Assembly (NCBI GenBank): GCA_910588495.1
Contig: CAJUPU010000013.1
Span: 1-64,000, forward strand
Reading direction: 5' to 3'
Source of the DNA: an uncultured Oscillospiraceae bacterium
Lineage (GTDB): Bacteria; Bacillota; Clostridia; Oscillospirales; Oscillospiraceae
Length of the DNA: 64,000 bases
Position numbers and translations under genes: made by a program. The notes below the pieces were generated by a model. That model searched no databases and was not told the DNA's origin. It worked only from the letters and a program-made list of their open reading frames with translations. Every line of letters begins with the position of its first letter. Within the stretch, counting starts at the first letter, position 1. This document shows positions 34,259-41,904 of this stretch, in pieces.

Positions 34259-34400
34259 GGCGGGGCCCCCCTTCTAAAAAACTGCAAAATAGTATAGCAC
34301 GATCGGCCCGAATATGCTATACTCATTTGCAAGAGTTTTTGAAATCTTAACACTGGACCGGGGCACCGCCCCCGATCCGGCGCCGGAGGAGCGATCGCGT

Positions 34401-34826
34401 ATGGAATTTGTCACCCACAGCCGGGCGGAGACAGAGGCGCTGGGGGCGCGGCTGGCAGACGCCTTGAAAACAGGCCGGGTGGTGGCCTTCACCGGGGACC
34501 TGGGGGCGGGCAAGACCGCCTTCGTGTCCGGCATGGCCCGCTCGCTGGGGGTGGAGGAGCGGGTGACCAGCCCTACCTTCACCATCGTCAACGAGTACGA
34601 GGGGAGGCGGCTGCCCCTGTTCCACTTCGACATGTACCGGCTGGGCAGCGCCGACGAGCTGTTCCACATCGGCTGGGAGGACTACCTGGCCCGAGGAGGC
34701 GTGTGCGCCGTGGAGTGGAGCGAGAACGTGGCCGGGGCCATCGAGCCGGACGCCGTCCGGGTATCCATCCGCCGGGGGGACGGGGACGATGACCGCGTCA
34801 TCGCCATCGAGGGGGTGGACCTGTGA
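34401..34826 (+). CDS. tsaE: tRNA threonylcarbamoyladenosine ATPase TsaE
   Basis: TsaE (141 aa) is the ATPase that drives the TsaB-TsaD complex through t6A37 synthesis. The Walker A loop FTGDLGAGKTAFVSGMAR, the conserved TSPTFTIVNEYEG switch and LFHFDMYRLG are all present. It ends with the ENVAGAIEPDAVRVSI region. The ATG at 34401 has GGAGGAG 9 nt upstream. An in-frame ATG upstream at 34314 lies too close to the likely promoter. The stop overlaps the tsaB GTG by 4 bases. Confidence 0.95.
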   Translation: MEFVTHSRAETEALGARLADALKTGRVVAFTGDLGAGKTAFVSGMARSLGVEERVTSPTFTIVNEYEGRRLPLFHFDMYRLGSADELFHIGWEDYLARGGVCAVEWSENVAGAIEPDAVRVSIRRGDGDDDRVIAIEGVDL

Positions 34827-35521
34827 AGATCGTGGCGCTGGAGACCTCCGCCGTCACCGCCAGCGCGGCGGTCACCGAGGACGAGCGGCTGCTGGCCCAG
34901 TCCTTCCAGAACAGCGGGCTGACCCACTCCGCCACCCTGATGCCCATGGTGGCCGGCCTGCTGAAGAACACCGGCCTCACCCTGGACGAGATGGATGTGG
35001 TGGCGGTGGCGGCGGGGCCGGGGTCCTTTACCGGCGTGCGCATCGGCGTGGCCGCCGCCAAGGGGCTGGCCTGGCCGGGGGACAAGCCCTGTGCCCCCTG
35101 CTCCACCCTGGAGTCCATGGCCTGGCAGTGCGCCCATGCGGGGGGAGAGATCTGCGCCGCCATGGACGCCCGGCGCGATCAGGTCTATTGCGCCCGGTTC
35201 TGGGCGGAAAAGGGGGAGCTGAAGCGGATCACCGAGGACCGGGCCATAGGACTGGCGGAGCTGGCGGAGGAGGTCCGGGCCTCCGGGAGGCCGCAGCTCC
35301 TGGTGGGGGACGGGGCCCATCTGGTCCAGGCGGCGCTGGAGGCCCAGGGCCTGCCCTGCGCCCTCATGCCCCCCCATCTGCTGTACCAGACCGCCTGGGG
35401 AGTGGCCCGGTGCGCCCTGGAGCTGGCCCGAGCGGGCGGGCTGGTGTCCGCCGCCGCCATGGCCCCCAGCTACCACAGACTGAGCCAGGCCGAACGGGAG
35501 CGGCTGGGCCGAGCGGAATGA
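34823..35521 (+). CDS. tsaB: tRNA threonylcarbamoyladenosine protein TsaB
   Basis: TsaB (232 aa) is a catalytically inactive TsaD paralogue that scaffolds the t6A complex. The ASKHA N-terminus (IVALETSAVTASAAVTEDE), the LDEMDVVAVAAGPGSFTGVRIG segment and the AMDARRDQVYCARF segment are typical. It starts with GTG overlapping tsaE (GTGA), so translation is coupled. In many Firmicutes rimI and tsaD follow at once; here they are about 27 kb upstream. The operon ends at the hairpin at 35523-35556. Confidence 0.94.
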   Translation: MKIVALETSAVTASAAVTEDERLLAQSFQNSGLTHSATLMPMVAGLLKNTGLTLDEMDVVAVAAGPGSFTGVRIGVAAAKGLAWPGDKPCAPCSTLESMAWQCAHAGGEICAAMDARRDQVYCARFWAEKGELKRITEDRAIGLAELAEEVRASGRPQLLVGDGAHLVQAALEAQGLPCALMPPHLLYQTAWGVARCALELARAGGLVSAAAMAPSYHRLSQAERERLGRAE

Positions 35522-35522
35522 G

Positions 35523-35556
35523 CAAAGGAGCGCTGGACACCCAGCGCTCCTTTTTC
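35523..35556. terminator. Terminator after tsaB
   Basis: AAAGGAGCGCTGG / CCAGCGCTCCTTT with an ACAC loop, then TTCC. It can act in both directions. Confidence 0.85.
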
Positions 35557-35564
35557 CGTCCCGC

Positions 35565-35642
35565 TCAGAAATAGAACAGGTCCTCGAACTTCTTGTCCAG
35601 GGCCACGCACAGGATCAGCGCCAGCTTGGCGGTGGAGTCGAA
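35565..35642 (-). pseudogene. Remnant of an XRE/Cro-type HTH regulator, C-terminal end
   Basis: Directly after the DUF1643 gene, the minus strand encodes FDSTAKLALILCVALDKKFE followed by DLFYF and a stop. This closely resembles the last helix pair of XRE regulators (pattern S-x-x-A-L-K-I-x-x-A-L-x-x-x-x-x-x-L-F). No HTH or start codon precedes it; upstream in frame is an unrelated sequence ending at the DUF1643 stop. It is probably a leftover of a deleted regulator gene. Confidence 0.5.
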
Positions 35643-35681
35643 CGGTCCTGTCCCGAAGCGGCATCGCGGGATCTGGACCGG

Positions 35682-36302
35682 TCAGTCCAGGCTGTCCAGA
35701 TACGCCGCCACGTCGAAGGGCTCCAGGGCGCTGTCCTTCCTCAGATACAGCGGGTGGTGGGGGTGCCCCGCCTTGGTCCGCTTTCCGGCGGAGAACCACT
35801 GGGCGCCGCGCGTCTCCCCCACCGCGATCATGTCCCGAACGCACCGGGGCAGGTAGTCCCGCTTCTCGATCACCGCCCCCCAGGCGGCCCACACCGCCGG
35901 GGCGCCCCCCTTGTCCAGGGACAAGGCGTAGTCGAAGGCCCGCATGTTCTCCGCGTGGAGGGCGGCGTTGCAGCTGCGCTCCATGTCCTCCGGCCGGGTG
36001 GCCCGCTGGGCGTAGACGTTGAACATGATGAAGCTGTCGTAGCCGTTGTGGTGGGCCACCCGCTCCACCGATCTCAACGTGGGGTCCAGCTCGCCGGGGG
36101 CGGCGGTGGAGGGGTTCACCCCGATGCAGATCAGGGGCCGGTCCCCCCGGGTGCCCAGGATGTACCGGTACTCCCCGTAGCGGTTGGGCACATAGAGCCA
36201 TTTCGTGACGTCGTAGTCCGGGGAGGGGGCCAGCGCCTCCTCCAGGGCGTCGTCGAACCGGACCAGGTCCAGCAGGGCGGTATCACCGCTTGGAATGTGC
36301 AT
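35682..36302 (-). CDS. DUF1643-domain protein
   Basis: A 206-aa soluble protein matching the DUF1643 family, of unknown function. The family's core is visible as RYILGTRGDRPLICIGVNPSTA (here YRYILGTRGDRPL then ICIGVNPSTA), LDPTLRSVERVAHHNGYDSF and MFNVYAQRATRP. AVWAAWGAVIEKRDYLP and HPHHPLYL follow. The ATG at 36302 has GAGGTG about 5 nt upstream. It is monocistronic, divergent from the ArAE gene and followed by an XRE-regulator remnant. DUF1643 genes are often found in accessory DNA. Here the remnant regulator next door also suggests past gene turnover. Confidence 0.85.
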   Translation of the reverse strand: MHIPSGDTALLDLVRFDDALEEALAPSPDYDVTKWLYVPNRYGEYRYILGTRGDRPLICIGVNPSTAAPGELDPTLRSVERVAHHNGYDSFIMFNVYAQRATRPEDMERSCNAALHAENMRAFDYALSLDKGGAPAVWAAWGAVIEKRDYLPRCVRDMIAVGETRGAQWFSAGKRTKAGHPHHPLYLRKDSALEPFDVAAYLDSLD

Positions 36303-36373
36303 ATGATCACCTCAAACGACAGTTTAGCACAAGATCCGCGGAAAGGAAAGGCTGTTTTGAGGGCAAACGCCGC

Positions 36374-36402
36374 TTGCGGGGGGGCCTGTATTGTGATATG
36401 AT
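36374..36402 (+). promoter_or_regulatory. Sigma-A promoter for the ArAE-sfsA-sprT-like operon
   Basis: TTGCGG (36374-36379) and TATGAT (36397-36402) with a 17-bp spacer lie 30 bp before the first gene. Confidence 0.6.
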
Positions 36403-36432
36403 AAAAAGGATCTCAAACGCGGAGGTGTCCCA

Positions 36433-36978
36433 ATGGACCAGCACACGACTCAGCCCATGGCCCCGGAGCACCGGCGGCGCGTTGGGATGCGTATCATCAA
36501 AACGGTGGTGGCGGTGTTCCTGTGCGGGCTGCTGGCCTTTTTGCGGGACAAGTCCGCCCTGTACTCCATGTTCGCCGCCCTGTTCTGCGTCCAAAAGTCG
36601 GCGGGCAAGACCATCGAATCGTCCATCAACCGGGTGCTGGGCACCCTGGTGGGGGGCGTCGTGGGCGTGCCGACCGTCTACGCCATGGACACGCTGGGCA
36701 TCCTGCACATCGACCTTTTGCGCTATCTGCTGCTGTCCTTGCTGCTGATCCCGGTGATCGAGCTGTGCCTGGTCATGAAAAAGCCGGACATCGCGGGCAT
36801 GGCCTGCATGGTGGTCATGTGCCTGGTGGTGGACCCCGGCGACAAGCCCGCCGTTTACTCCATCGAGCGGCTCTTCGAGACGTCGGTGGGCGTGCTGCTG
36901 GCCTGCGGCATCGACGTGCTGCTGCCCCACCAGCCCCTGCCCCAGGACACGCCGGACAAGGGGGAGGACAAGGCATGA
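36433..36978 (+). CDS. FUSC/aromatic-acid-exporter-like membrane protein
   Basis: A 181-aa membrane protein with five hydrophobic stretches (about 20-38, 40-55, 65-85, 92-112 and 118-165). It resembles the N-terminal membrane half of ArAE/FUSC proteins, with MRIIKTVVAVFLCGLLAF, YSMFAALFCVQKSAGKTIES and SINRVLGTLVGGVVG. Full-length ArAE exporters also have a cytoplasmic C-terminal domain, which is missing here, so it is a short form. GGAGGTG precedes the ATG. The stop overlaps the sfsA start (ATGA). No substrate can be assigned. Placement with sfsA and a SprT-like protein is not informative. Confidence 0.75.
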   Translation: MDQHTTQPMAPEHRRRVGMRIIKTVVAVFLCGLLAFLRDKSALYSMFAALFCVQKSAGKTIESSINRVLGTLVGGVVGVPTVYAMDTLGILHIDLLRYLLLSLLLIPVIELCLVMKKPDIAGMACMVVMCLVVDPGDKPAVYSIERLFETSVGVLLACGIDVLLPHQPLPQDTPDKGEDKA

Positions 36979-37709
36979 TCTACCACGACATCCACCCCGC
37001 CCGGTTCCTCGCCCGGCCCAACCGCTTCATCGCCCAGGTGGAGCTGGACGGCCGGGTGGAGACGGTCCACGTGAAGAACACCGGGCGGTGCAGGGAGCTG
37101 CTGCTTCCCGGGTGCACCGTCTACCTGGAGGGCAGAGCCAATCCCGCCCGCAAGACGAGATACGACCTGGTGGCGGTGGAGAAGGTCCGGCCCGGCCTGC
37201 CGCCCCTCTTCATCAACATGGACGCCCAGGCCCCCAACAAGGTGTTCGCCCAATGGATGGAGGCGGGACAGGGGGAGGCGCTGGGCCTGCCCCGGCCCAC
37301 CCTGCTGCGGCCGGAGAAAACTTGGGGAAATTCTCGATTCGATTTCTACTGGGAGTTGTCGGAGGCGGGCCGCAGCCGCCAGGGCTTCGTGGAGGTCAAA
37401 GGCTGCACCCTGGAGGAAAATGGGCTGGCCCTCTTCCCCGACGCCCCTACCCAGCGGGGGGTGAAGCACCTTCGGGAGCTCATGGCCTGCCGGGCGGCGG
37501 GATATGAGGCGGCGGTGTGCGTGGTGATCCAGATGACGGGGATGACCGCCTTCTCCCCCAACGACCGCACCCACCCGGAATTCGGCGCCGCCCTGCGGGA
37601 GGCGGCCGCCGCCGGGGTGAAGGTGCTGGCGGTGGAGTGCGCCGCCGCGCCCTGCTCCCTGACCATGACCAGGCCCGTCCCCGTGGATCTGTCAAGGAGG
37701 GAGCCATGA
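36975..37709 (+). CDS. sfsA: SfsA family protein (sugar fermentation stimulation homologue)
   Basis: A 244-aa protein with the SfsA fold: an N-terminal OB domain (RFLARPNRFIAQVELDGR, HVKNTGRCRELL) and a C-terminal nuclease-like domain. The C-terminal domain carries DFYWELSEAGRSRQGFVEVKGCTL (split as DFYWELSEAGRSR and GFVEVKGCTL), FPDAPTQRGVKHLREL and VIQMTGMTAFSPND. The E-V-K triad resembles a PD-(D/E)xK active site. E. coli SfsA was named for maltose fermentation and binds DNA; its biochemical role is not settled. It overlaps both neighbours by 4 bases, so the three genes are translationally coupled. Confidence 0.93.
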   Translation: MIYHDIHPARFLARPNRFIAQVELDGRVETVHVKNTGRCRELLLPGCTVYLEGRANPARKTRYDLVAVEKVRPGLPPLFINMDAQAPNKVFAQWMEAGQGEALGLPRPTLLRPEKTWGNSRFDFYWELSEAGRSRQGFVEVKGCTLEENGLALFPDAPTQRGVKHLRELMACRAAGYEAAVCVVIQMTGMTAFSPNDRTHPEFGAALREAAAAGVKVLAVECAAAPCSLTMTRPVPVDLSRREP

Positions 37710-38227
37710 CCCAGGCGCACATCGACGGCCTGCTGGCCCGGGCCATCGCCCTGGCCCGGGCGGTGCGGATCCCCGTCTCGCCGGACATCTGCCCCCAGGT
37801 CCGGCTCAACCGCCGGGCCAGGACCCGGTTCGGCTGCTGCGTGCGGGGGGACGGCGGCTGCACCATCGAGCTGTCCGCCCAGCTGGCCCGCCAGGGCAGC
37901 GAGGAGGCCGTCTTTCGGGTGCTGGCCCACGAGGTGCTCCACACCTGCCCGGGCTGCGCCAACCACGGGCCCCGGTGGAGGGGCTACGCCCAGCGGATGA
38001 ACACCGCCTACGGCCTGGATATCCGGCGCACCGACAGCTTCGACGGCCTGGGGCTGGAGGATGACCGGCCTGTGCGCTGGTGGGTGGTGTGCGCCCGGTG
38101 CGGGCGGCGCATCCCCAGGATGAAGCGCTCCCCCCTGGTGGACCATCCGGAGCGCTACCGCTGCCCCTGCGGCGGGGCGCTGGCGGTGGAGGCGGCCCTC
38201 CCCCAGGCAGAAAACGGAAAACCGTGA
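37706..38227 (+). CDS. SprT-like zinc metalloprotease-domain protein
   Basis: A 173-aa protein of the SprT-like family. The HEVLH zinc motif (His75, Glu76, His79) is preceded by LSAQLARQGSEEAVFRVLA and followed by HGPRWRGYAQRMN, which supplies the third ligand region. A C-terminal zinc ribbon has CARCGRRIPRMKR and the pair CPCG. This domain pair is that of SprT/Spartan-type proteases, which in eukaryotes cleave DNA-protein crosslinks; bacterial roles are poorly known. The ATG overlaps the sfsA stop, with AAGGAGG just upstream. It is followed by a strong terminator. Confidence 0.85.
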   Translation: MTQAHIDGLLARAIALARAVRIPVSPDICPQVRLNRRARTRFGCCVRGDGGCTIELSAQLARQGSEEAVFRVLAHEVLHTCPGCANHGPRWRGYAQRMNTAYGLDIRRTDSFDGLGLEDDRPVRWWVVCARCGRRIPRMKRSPLVDHPERYRCPCGGALAVEAALPQAENGKP

Positions 38228-38231
38228 CGGC

Positions 38232-38255
38232 AGGGGGGCATTTGCCCCCCTTTTT
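38232..38255 (+). terminator. Terminator after the SprT-like gene
   Basis: AGGGGGGCA / TGCCCCCCT stem with a short loop, followed by TTTT. Confidence 0.85.
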
Positions 38256-38311
38256 CATAAGTTGTGCCCGAAACAGGCGGAAAAAATCGTTCATTTTTGT
38301 GGAGAAAACCT

Positions 38312-38340
38312 TTGACTCAGCAGGCAAAGCGGGATATACT
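38312..38340 (+). promoter_or_regulatory. Sigma-A promoter for glgP
   Basis: TTGACT (38312-38317) and TATACT (38335-38340) with a 17-bp spacer lie 110 bp before the ATG. The leader between contains no recognised element. Confidence 0.7.
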
Positions 38341-38450
38341 TTCCCTGTGGATCGGCAGAGGGGGCCGCCCCTCTCCGCCTCTTGATCGGAAACGTTTTCA
38401 GACCCGCCGCCCCCGGGCGGTGACCGCGGATCAGAAAGGAGAACTTATAC

Positions 38451-40772
38451 ATGGACGTGAAACAACGGATGGTGGAGCTGGCCCAGGCCAAGTACCGCAA
38501 GGGACCCGAACAGTGCACCAATGGGGAGCTCTACCGTGTGCTGCTCCAGCTCAGTCAGGAGCTGGCCCAGGCCCGCCCCGCCCCCGCCGGGGCGCGGAAG
38601 CTGTACTACTTCTCCGCCGAGTTCCTCATCGGTAAGCTGCTGAGCAACGATCTGCTGGCCCTGGGCGTCTTTGACCAGGTGAAGGACGCCCTGGCCGGAT
38701 GGGGCAGGTCCCTGTCCGACCTGGAGGAGATGGAGCCCGAGCCCTCCCTGGGCAACGGCGGCCTGGGCCGCCTGGCCGCCTGCTTCCTGGACTCCATCGC
38801 CGCCCTGGGCCTGCCCGGCGACGGCGTGGGCCTCAACTATCACTACGGCCTGTTCCAGCAGAAGTTTGACCACAACAAGCAGAGCGAGCGGCCCAACCCC
38901 TGGATCGAGGACGAGAGCTGGCTGATCCCCACCGGCGTGGAGTTCCAGGTGCCCTTCGGCTTCGGCGGCGTGAAGGCCAAGCTCTTCGACATCGCCGTCC
39001 CCGGCGCCCACACCGAGATCGCCAACCGCCTCCACCTCTTCGATGTGGAGCATCCCGCCCCCGCCCCGGAGGAGGGCATCGACTTCGACAAGACCGACCT
39101 GCCCGCCCGGCTCACCTCCTTCCTCTACCCCGACGACAGCGACGAGAAGGGGCGGCTGCTGCGGGTATACCAGCAGTATTTCATGGTGTCCGCCGGGGCC
39201 CAGCTGGTGCTCAAGGAGCTGGAGGAGCGGGGCTTCGATCCCCATTCCATCAGCGAGCACGTGGTGATCCAGATCAACGACACCCACCCCTCCATGGTCA
39301 TCCCCGAGCTGGTGCGCCTGCTGGTGGACCGGGGCCTCACCATGGACCAGGCGGTGGAGCAGGTGGCCAAGACCTGCGCCTACACCAACCACACCATCCT
39401 GGCCGAGGCCCTGGAGAAATGGCCCCTGCCCTTCATCGAGAAGGTGGCCCCCCAGCTGGTGCCCATCCTCCGGGAGCTGGACAAACGCTCCCGCGCCGCC
39501 CATCCCGACCCCGCCGTCGGCATCCTCCAGACCCAGGAGCACACCGATAAGGAGGGCAAAAAGACGGTGAGCGAGACCGTCCACATGGCCCACCTGGACA
39601 TCCACTACGGCTACTCCGTCAACGGCGTGGCCGCCCTGCACACCGACATTCTCAAGAGCTCCGAGCTGAAGCCCTTCTGCGACATCTACCCGGAGAAATT
39701 CAACAACAAGACCAACGGCGTCACCCTGCGGCGCTGGCTGGAGGTGTGCAATCCCCAGCTGGCCGCCCTGCTGGACGAGTGCGTGGGCGTGGAGTGGCGC
39801 CGCGACCCCAGCCGGCTCAACGAGCTGATGGACTTCTACAACGACACCGCCGTGCTGGACAAAATGGTGGCCATCAAGGCGGACAACAAGCGGAAGCTGG
39901 CCGGGGAGCTGCTGCGGACCCAGGGCATCGAGATGGATCCCGAATCCGTGTTCGACATCCAGGTCAAGCGCCTCCACGAGTACAAGCGCCAGCAGATGAA
40001 CGCCTTGTACGTCATCCGCAAGTATCTGGACATCAAGGCGGGCAAGGTGCCCGAGCGGCCCGTCACCGTCATCTTCGGCGCCAAGGCCGCCCCTGCCTAT
40101 GTGATGGCAAAGCACATCATCCACCTGATCCTCTGCCTGCGCCAGCTGATCGAGGAGGACCCCCAGGTCCGCCCCTGGCTGCGGGTGGTGATGGTGGAGA
40201 ACTACAACGTGTCCTGGGCGGAGCGGCTGATCCCCGCCTGCGACATCTCCGAACAGATCTCCCTGGCCTCCAAGGAGGCCAGCGGCACCGGCAACATGAA
40301 GTTCATGGCCAACGGCGCGGTGACCCTGGGCACCCGGGACGGGGCCAATGTGGAGATCGCAGATCTTGTGGGGCCGGACAACATCTACAGCTTCGGCGCG
40401 AGCAGCAACTGGATCATCGAGCTGTATGACCAGAAAGCCCGGGACCCCAAGCTGGGCTACCAGTCCGCCGTCTACTACCAGCGCCCGGATGTGAAGCCCC
40501 TGGTGGACTTCCTGCTGGACCCGGCCCTCACCCGTTACGGCGACGCCGACGCGCTGAAGGCGTTGTGGACCGACATCACCGGCAAGGACTGGTTCATGTC
40601 CCTGCTGGATGTGGAGAGCTATATCTCCGCCCGGGACCGGGCGATCCACGACTACGGCGACAAGCCCTTCTGGGCCCGGAAGATGCTGGTGAACACCGCC
40701 CGGAGCGGCTTCTTCTCCAGCGACCGGACTATCGCCCAGTATAACAAGGATATCTGGCACCTGGATCGATGA
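38451..40772 (+). CDS. glgP: Glycogen/alpha-glucan phosphorylase
   Basis: Pyridoxal-phosphate enzyme (773 aa) releasing glucose-1-phosphate from glycogen or maltodextrin. Recognisable segments are the N-terminal YYFSAEFLIGKLLSNDLLAL, EPSLGNGGLGRLAACFLDS, NDTHPSMVIPELVRLL and YTNHTILAEALEKWP. RRWLEVCNPQLAALL and the PLP site EASGTGNMKFMANGAVTLGT follow, with Lys617 as the likely Schiff-base residue. The length is slightly below the roughly 800-aa norm, but all core parts are present. AAAGGAG precedes the ATG. No other glycogen gene is nearby, so it is a stand-alone transcription unit. Confidence 0.96.
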   Translation: MDVKQRMVELAQAKYRKGPEQCTNGELYRVLLQLSQELAQARPAPAGARKLYYFSAEFLIGKLLSNDLLALGVFDQVKDALAGWGRSLSDLEEMEPEPSLGNGGLGRLAACFLDSIAALGLPGDGVGLNYHYGLFQQKFDHNKQSERPNPWIEDESWLIPTGVEFQVPFGFGGVKAKLFDIAVPGAHTEIANRLHLFDVEHPAPAPEEGIDFDKTDLPARLTSFLYPDDSDEKGRLLRVYQQYFMVSAGAQLVLKELEERGFDPHSISEHVVIQINDTHPSMVIPELVRLLVDRGLTMDQAVEQVAKTCAYTNHTILAEALEKWPLPFIEKVAPQLVPILRELDKRSRAAHPDPAVGILQTQEHTDKEGKKTVSETVHMAHLDIHYGYSVNGVAALHTDILKSSELKPFCDIYPEKFNNKTNGVTLRRWLEVCNPQLAALLDECVGVEWRRDPSRLNELMDFYNDTAVLDKMVAIKADNKRKLAGELLRTQGIEMDPESVFDIQVKRLHEYKRQQMNALYVIRKYLDIKAGKVPERPVTVIFGAKAAPAYVMAKHIIHLILCLRQLIEEDPQVRPWLRVVMVENYNVSWAERLIPACDISEQISLASKEASGTGNMKFMANGAVTLGTRDGANVEIADLVGPDNIYSFGASSNWIIELYDQKARDPKLGYQSAVYYQRPDVKPLVDFLLDPALTRYGDADALKALWTDITGKDWFMSLLDVESYISARDRAIHDYGDKPFWARKMLVNTARSGFFSSDRTIAQYNKDIWHLDR

Positions 40773-40806
40773 GGAGGGGCGCCGCCCTTCGATCGAAACA
40801 AGAAAA

Positions 40807-40850
40807 CAAGCGCTCCGCCTGTCCGATGGACAGGCGGAGCGCTTTGTTTT
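40807..40850 (+). terminator. glgP terminator
   Basis: AAGCGCTCCGCCTGTCC / GGACAGGCGGAGCGCTT with a 3-nt loop, followed by TGTTTTG. Confidence 0.9.
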
Positions 40851-40901
40851 GGGCTCTGCGGGCCCCGTTTCCCGGGATATCGAATCGTTTTGGGGCCTGC
40901 C

Positions 40902-41645
40902 TCACCGGTTATCGTCCACGAAGGTCTGGATGTGGACCGCCATCTCCTCCTCCGCCCTCTGGGGGCAGCCCTGGCACACCGCGTCGAAGATCCGGTGGTG
41001 CATGTCCAGGATGCTCTTGGCCTGCTGTTCGCTGTCCCCCTCCCGCTGGGTCCGAAAGGTGCCCCGGGTGACGGGGTCGCTGAGCTGACTGAGCACCCGG
41101 CTCATGATGGCGGCTACGGTATTCTTCCCGGCGTAGGCCAGCTGGCAGTGGAACTCCGGGTCCAGCGCCAGGAAGCCCTCCCAATCTTTCGCCTGGATGC
41201 ACTGCTCCATTTGGTCCAAGATGGACTTCAGCGCGTCGATATCGGATTGGGTCCGGCGCTGGGCGGCCCAGCGGGCCACCGTCACATCATTCTGCATCCG
41301 AAACTCTCCCAGCTCCATCAACGATACCTTGCCCACCTGGAGCATGGCGTCCAGAGACTGCACCACCAGGTCGGTGGAGGGCTGCTGGACCACCGCACCG
41401 CTGCCACCGGGGACGGTGTGGATAAAGCCGTCCCGCTCCAGCATCCGCAGGGCCTCCCGGATGGTGGGCCGGCTGCGGCCCATCAGGTCCATCAGGGCGC
41501 GCTCGGAGGGGAGCCGGTCCCCCGGCTTGAGCTGTCCGTCGAGGATCAGCCCTTTGACCTGTTCGTAGATCGCCGCGCTGGCCCGCTGGGTCTCCACCGG
41601 GCGCAGGAGCTGGGCGGCCTGGCTGCTGTCTGCCTTTTTCTGCAT
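40902..41645 (-). CDS. GntR/FadR-family transcriptional regulator
   Basis: A 247-aa regulator. The N-terminal winged helix (about residues 22-85) shows YEQVKGLILDGQLKPGDRLP, SERALMDLMGRSRPTIREAL and LERDGFIHTVPGGSG. The all-helical FCD ligand domain (about 100-235) has the Asp/His metal-binding pattern (LDPEFHCQLAYAG, MHHRIFDAV). It is divergent from the 2-hydroxyacyl-CoA dehydratase operon. A perfect FadR-type operator lies at the start of that operon, so it most likely regulates it in response to a carboxylate substrate. The ATG at 41645 fits family length; its Shine-Dalgarno is weak. Its own promoter is at 41689-41717. Confidence 0.9.
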   Translation of the reverse strand: MQKKADSSQAAQLLRPVETQRASAAIYEQVKGLILDGQLKPGDRLPSERALMDLMGRSRPTIREALRMLERDGFIHTVPGGSGAVVQQPSTDLVVQSLDAMLQVGKVSLMELGEFRMQNDVTVARWAAQRRTQSDIDALKSILDQMEQCIQAKDWEGFLALDPEFHCQLAYAGKNTVAAIMSRVLSQLSDPVTRGTFRTQREGDSEQQAKSILDMHHRIFDAVCQGCPQRAEEEMAVHIQTFVDDNR

Positions 41646-41688
41646 GAGCTTATTCCATCTCCAGTCAAAAACAAAATATTTTTGATTT

Positions 41689-41717
41689 AGTTTAGCACAA
41701 ATTTTTCTGAATCTCAA
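41689..41717 (-). promoter_or_regulatory. Sigma-A promoter for the FadR-type regulator
   Basis: On the minus strand TTGAGA (41717-41712) and TAAACT (41694-41689) are spaced 17 bp apart. No FadR-type operator is seen at this promoter. Confidence 0.55.
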
Positions 41718-41813
41718 GGGAACAAACTGCCCTGGCCGCATTTTTCCGCAATAATGGCGCCATTTTAGAAAAGATGCACAAATCAAACGGACAAATTTTT
41801 AACGATCTGTGTA

Positions 41814-41842
41814 TGGACAGAGGCCGCTGCCGCCTCTATAAT
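41814..41842 (+). promoter_or_regulatory. Promoter of the 2-hydroxyacyl-CoA dehydratase operon
   Basis: TGGACA (41814-41819) and TATAAT (41837-41842) with a 17-bp spacer. The expected start is near 41849, 6 bases before the operator. Confidence 0.75.
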
Positions 41843-41854
41843 AAATCCTAGATA

Positions 41855-41869
41855 TCTGGTCTTACCAGA
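41855..41869. promoter_or_regulatory. FadR-type operator
   Basis: TCTGGTCTTACCAGA is a perfect inverted repeat and contains TGGTCTTACCA, an exact match to the FadR-subfamily consensus TnGTnnnACnA. It lies just downstream of the predicted start of the dehydratase operon. That position suits repression by the divergent GntR protein. Confidence 0.8.
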
Positions 41870-41904
41870 ATACTAAGATTTGTTTGAAGAGGAGGGGAGA
41901 CCAC

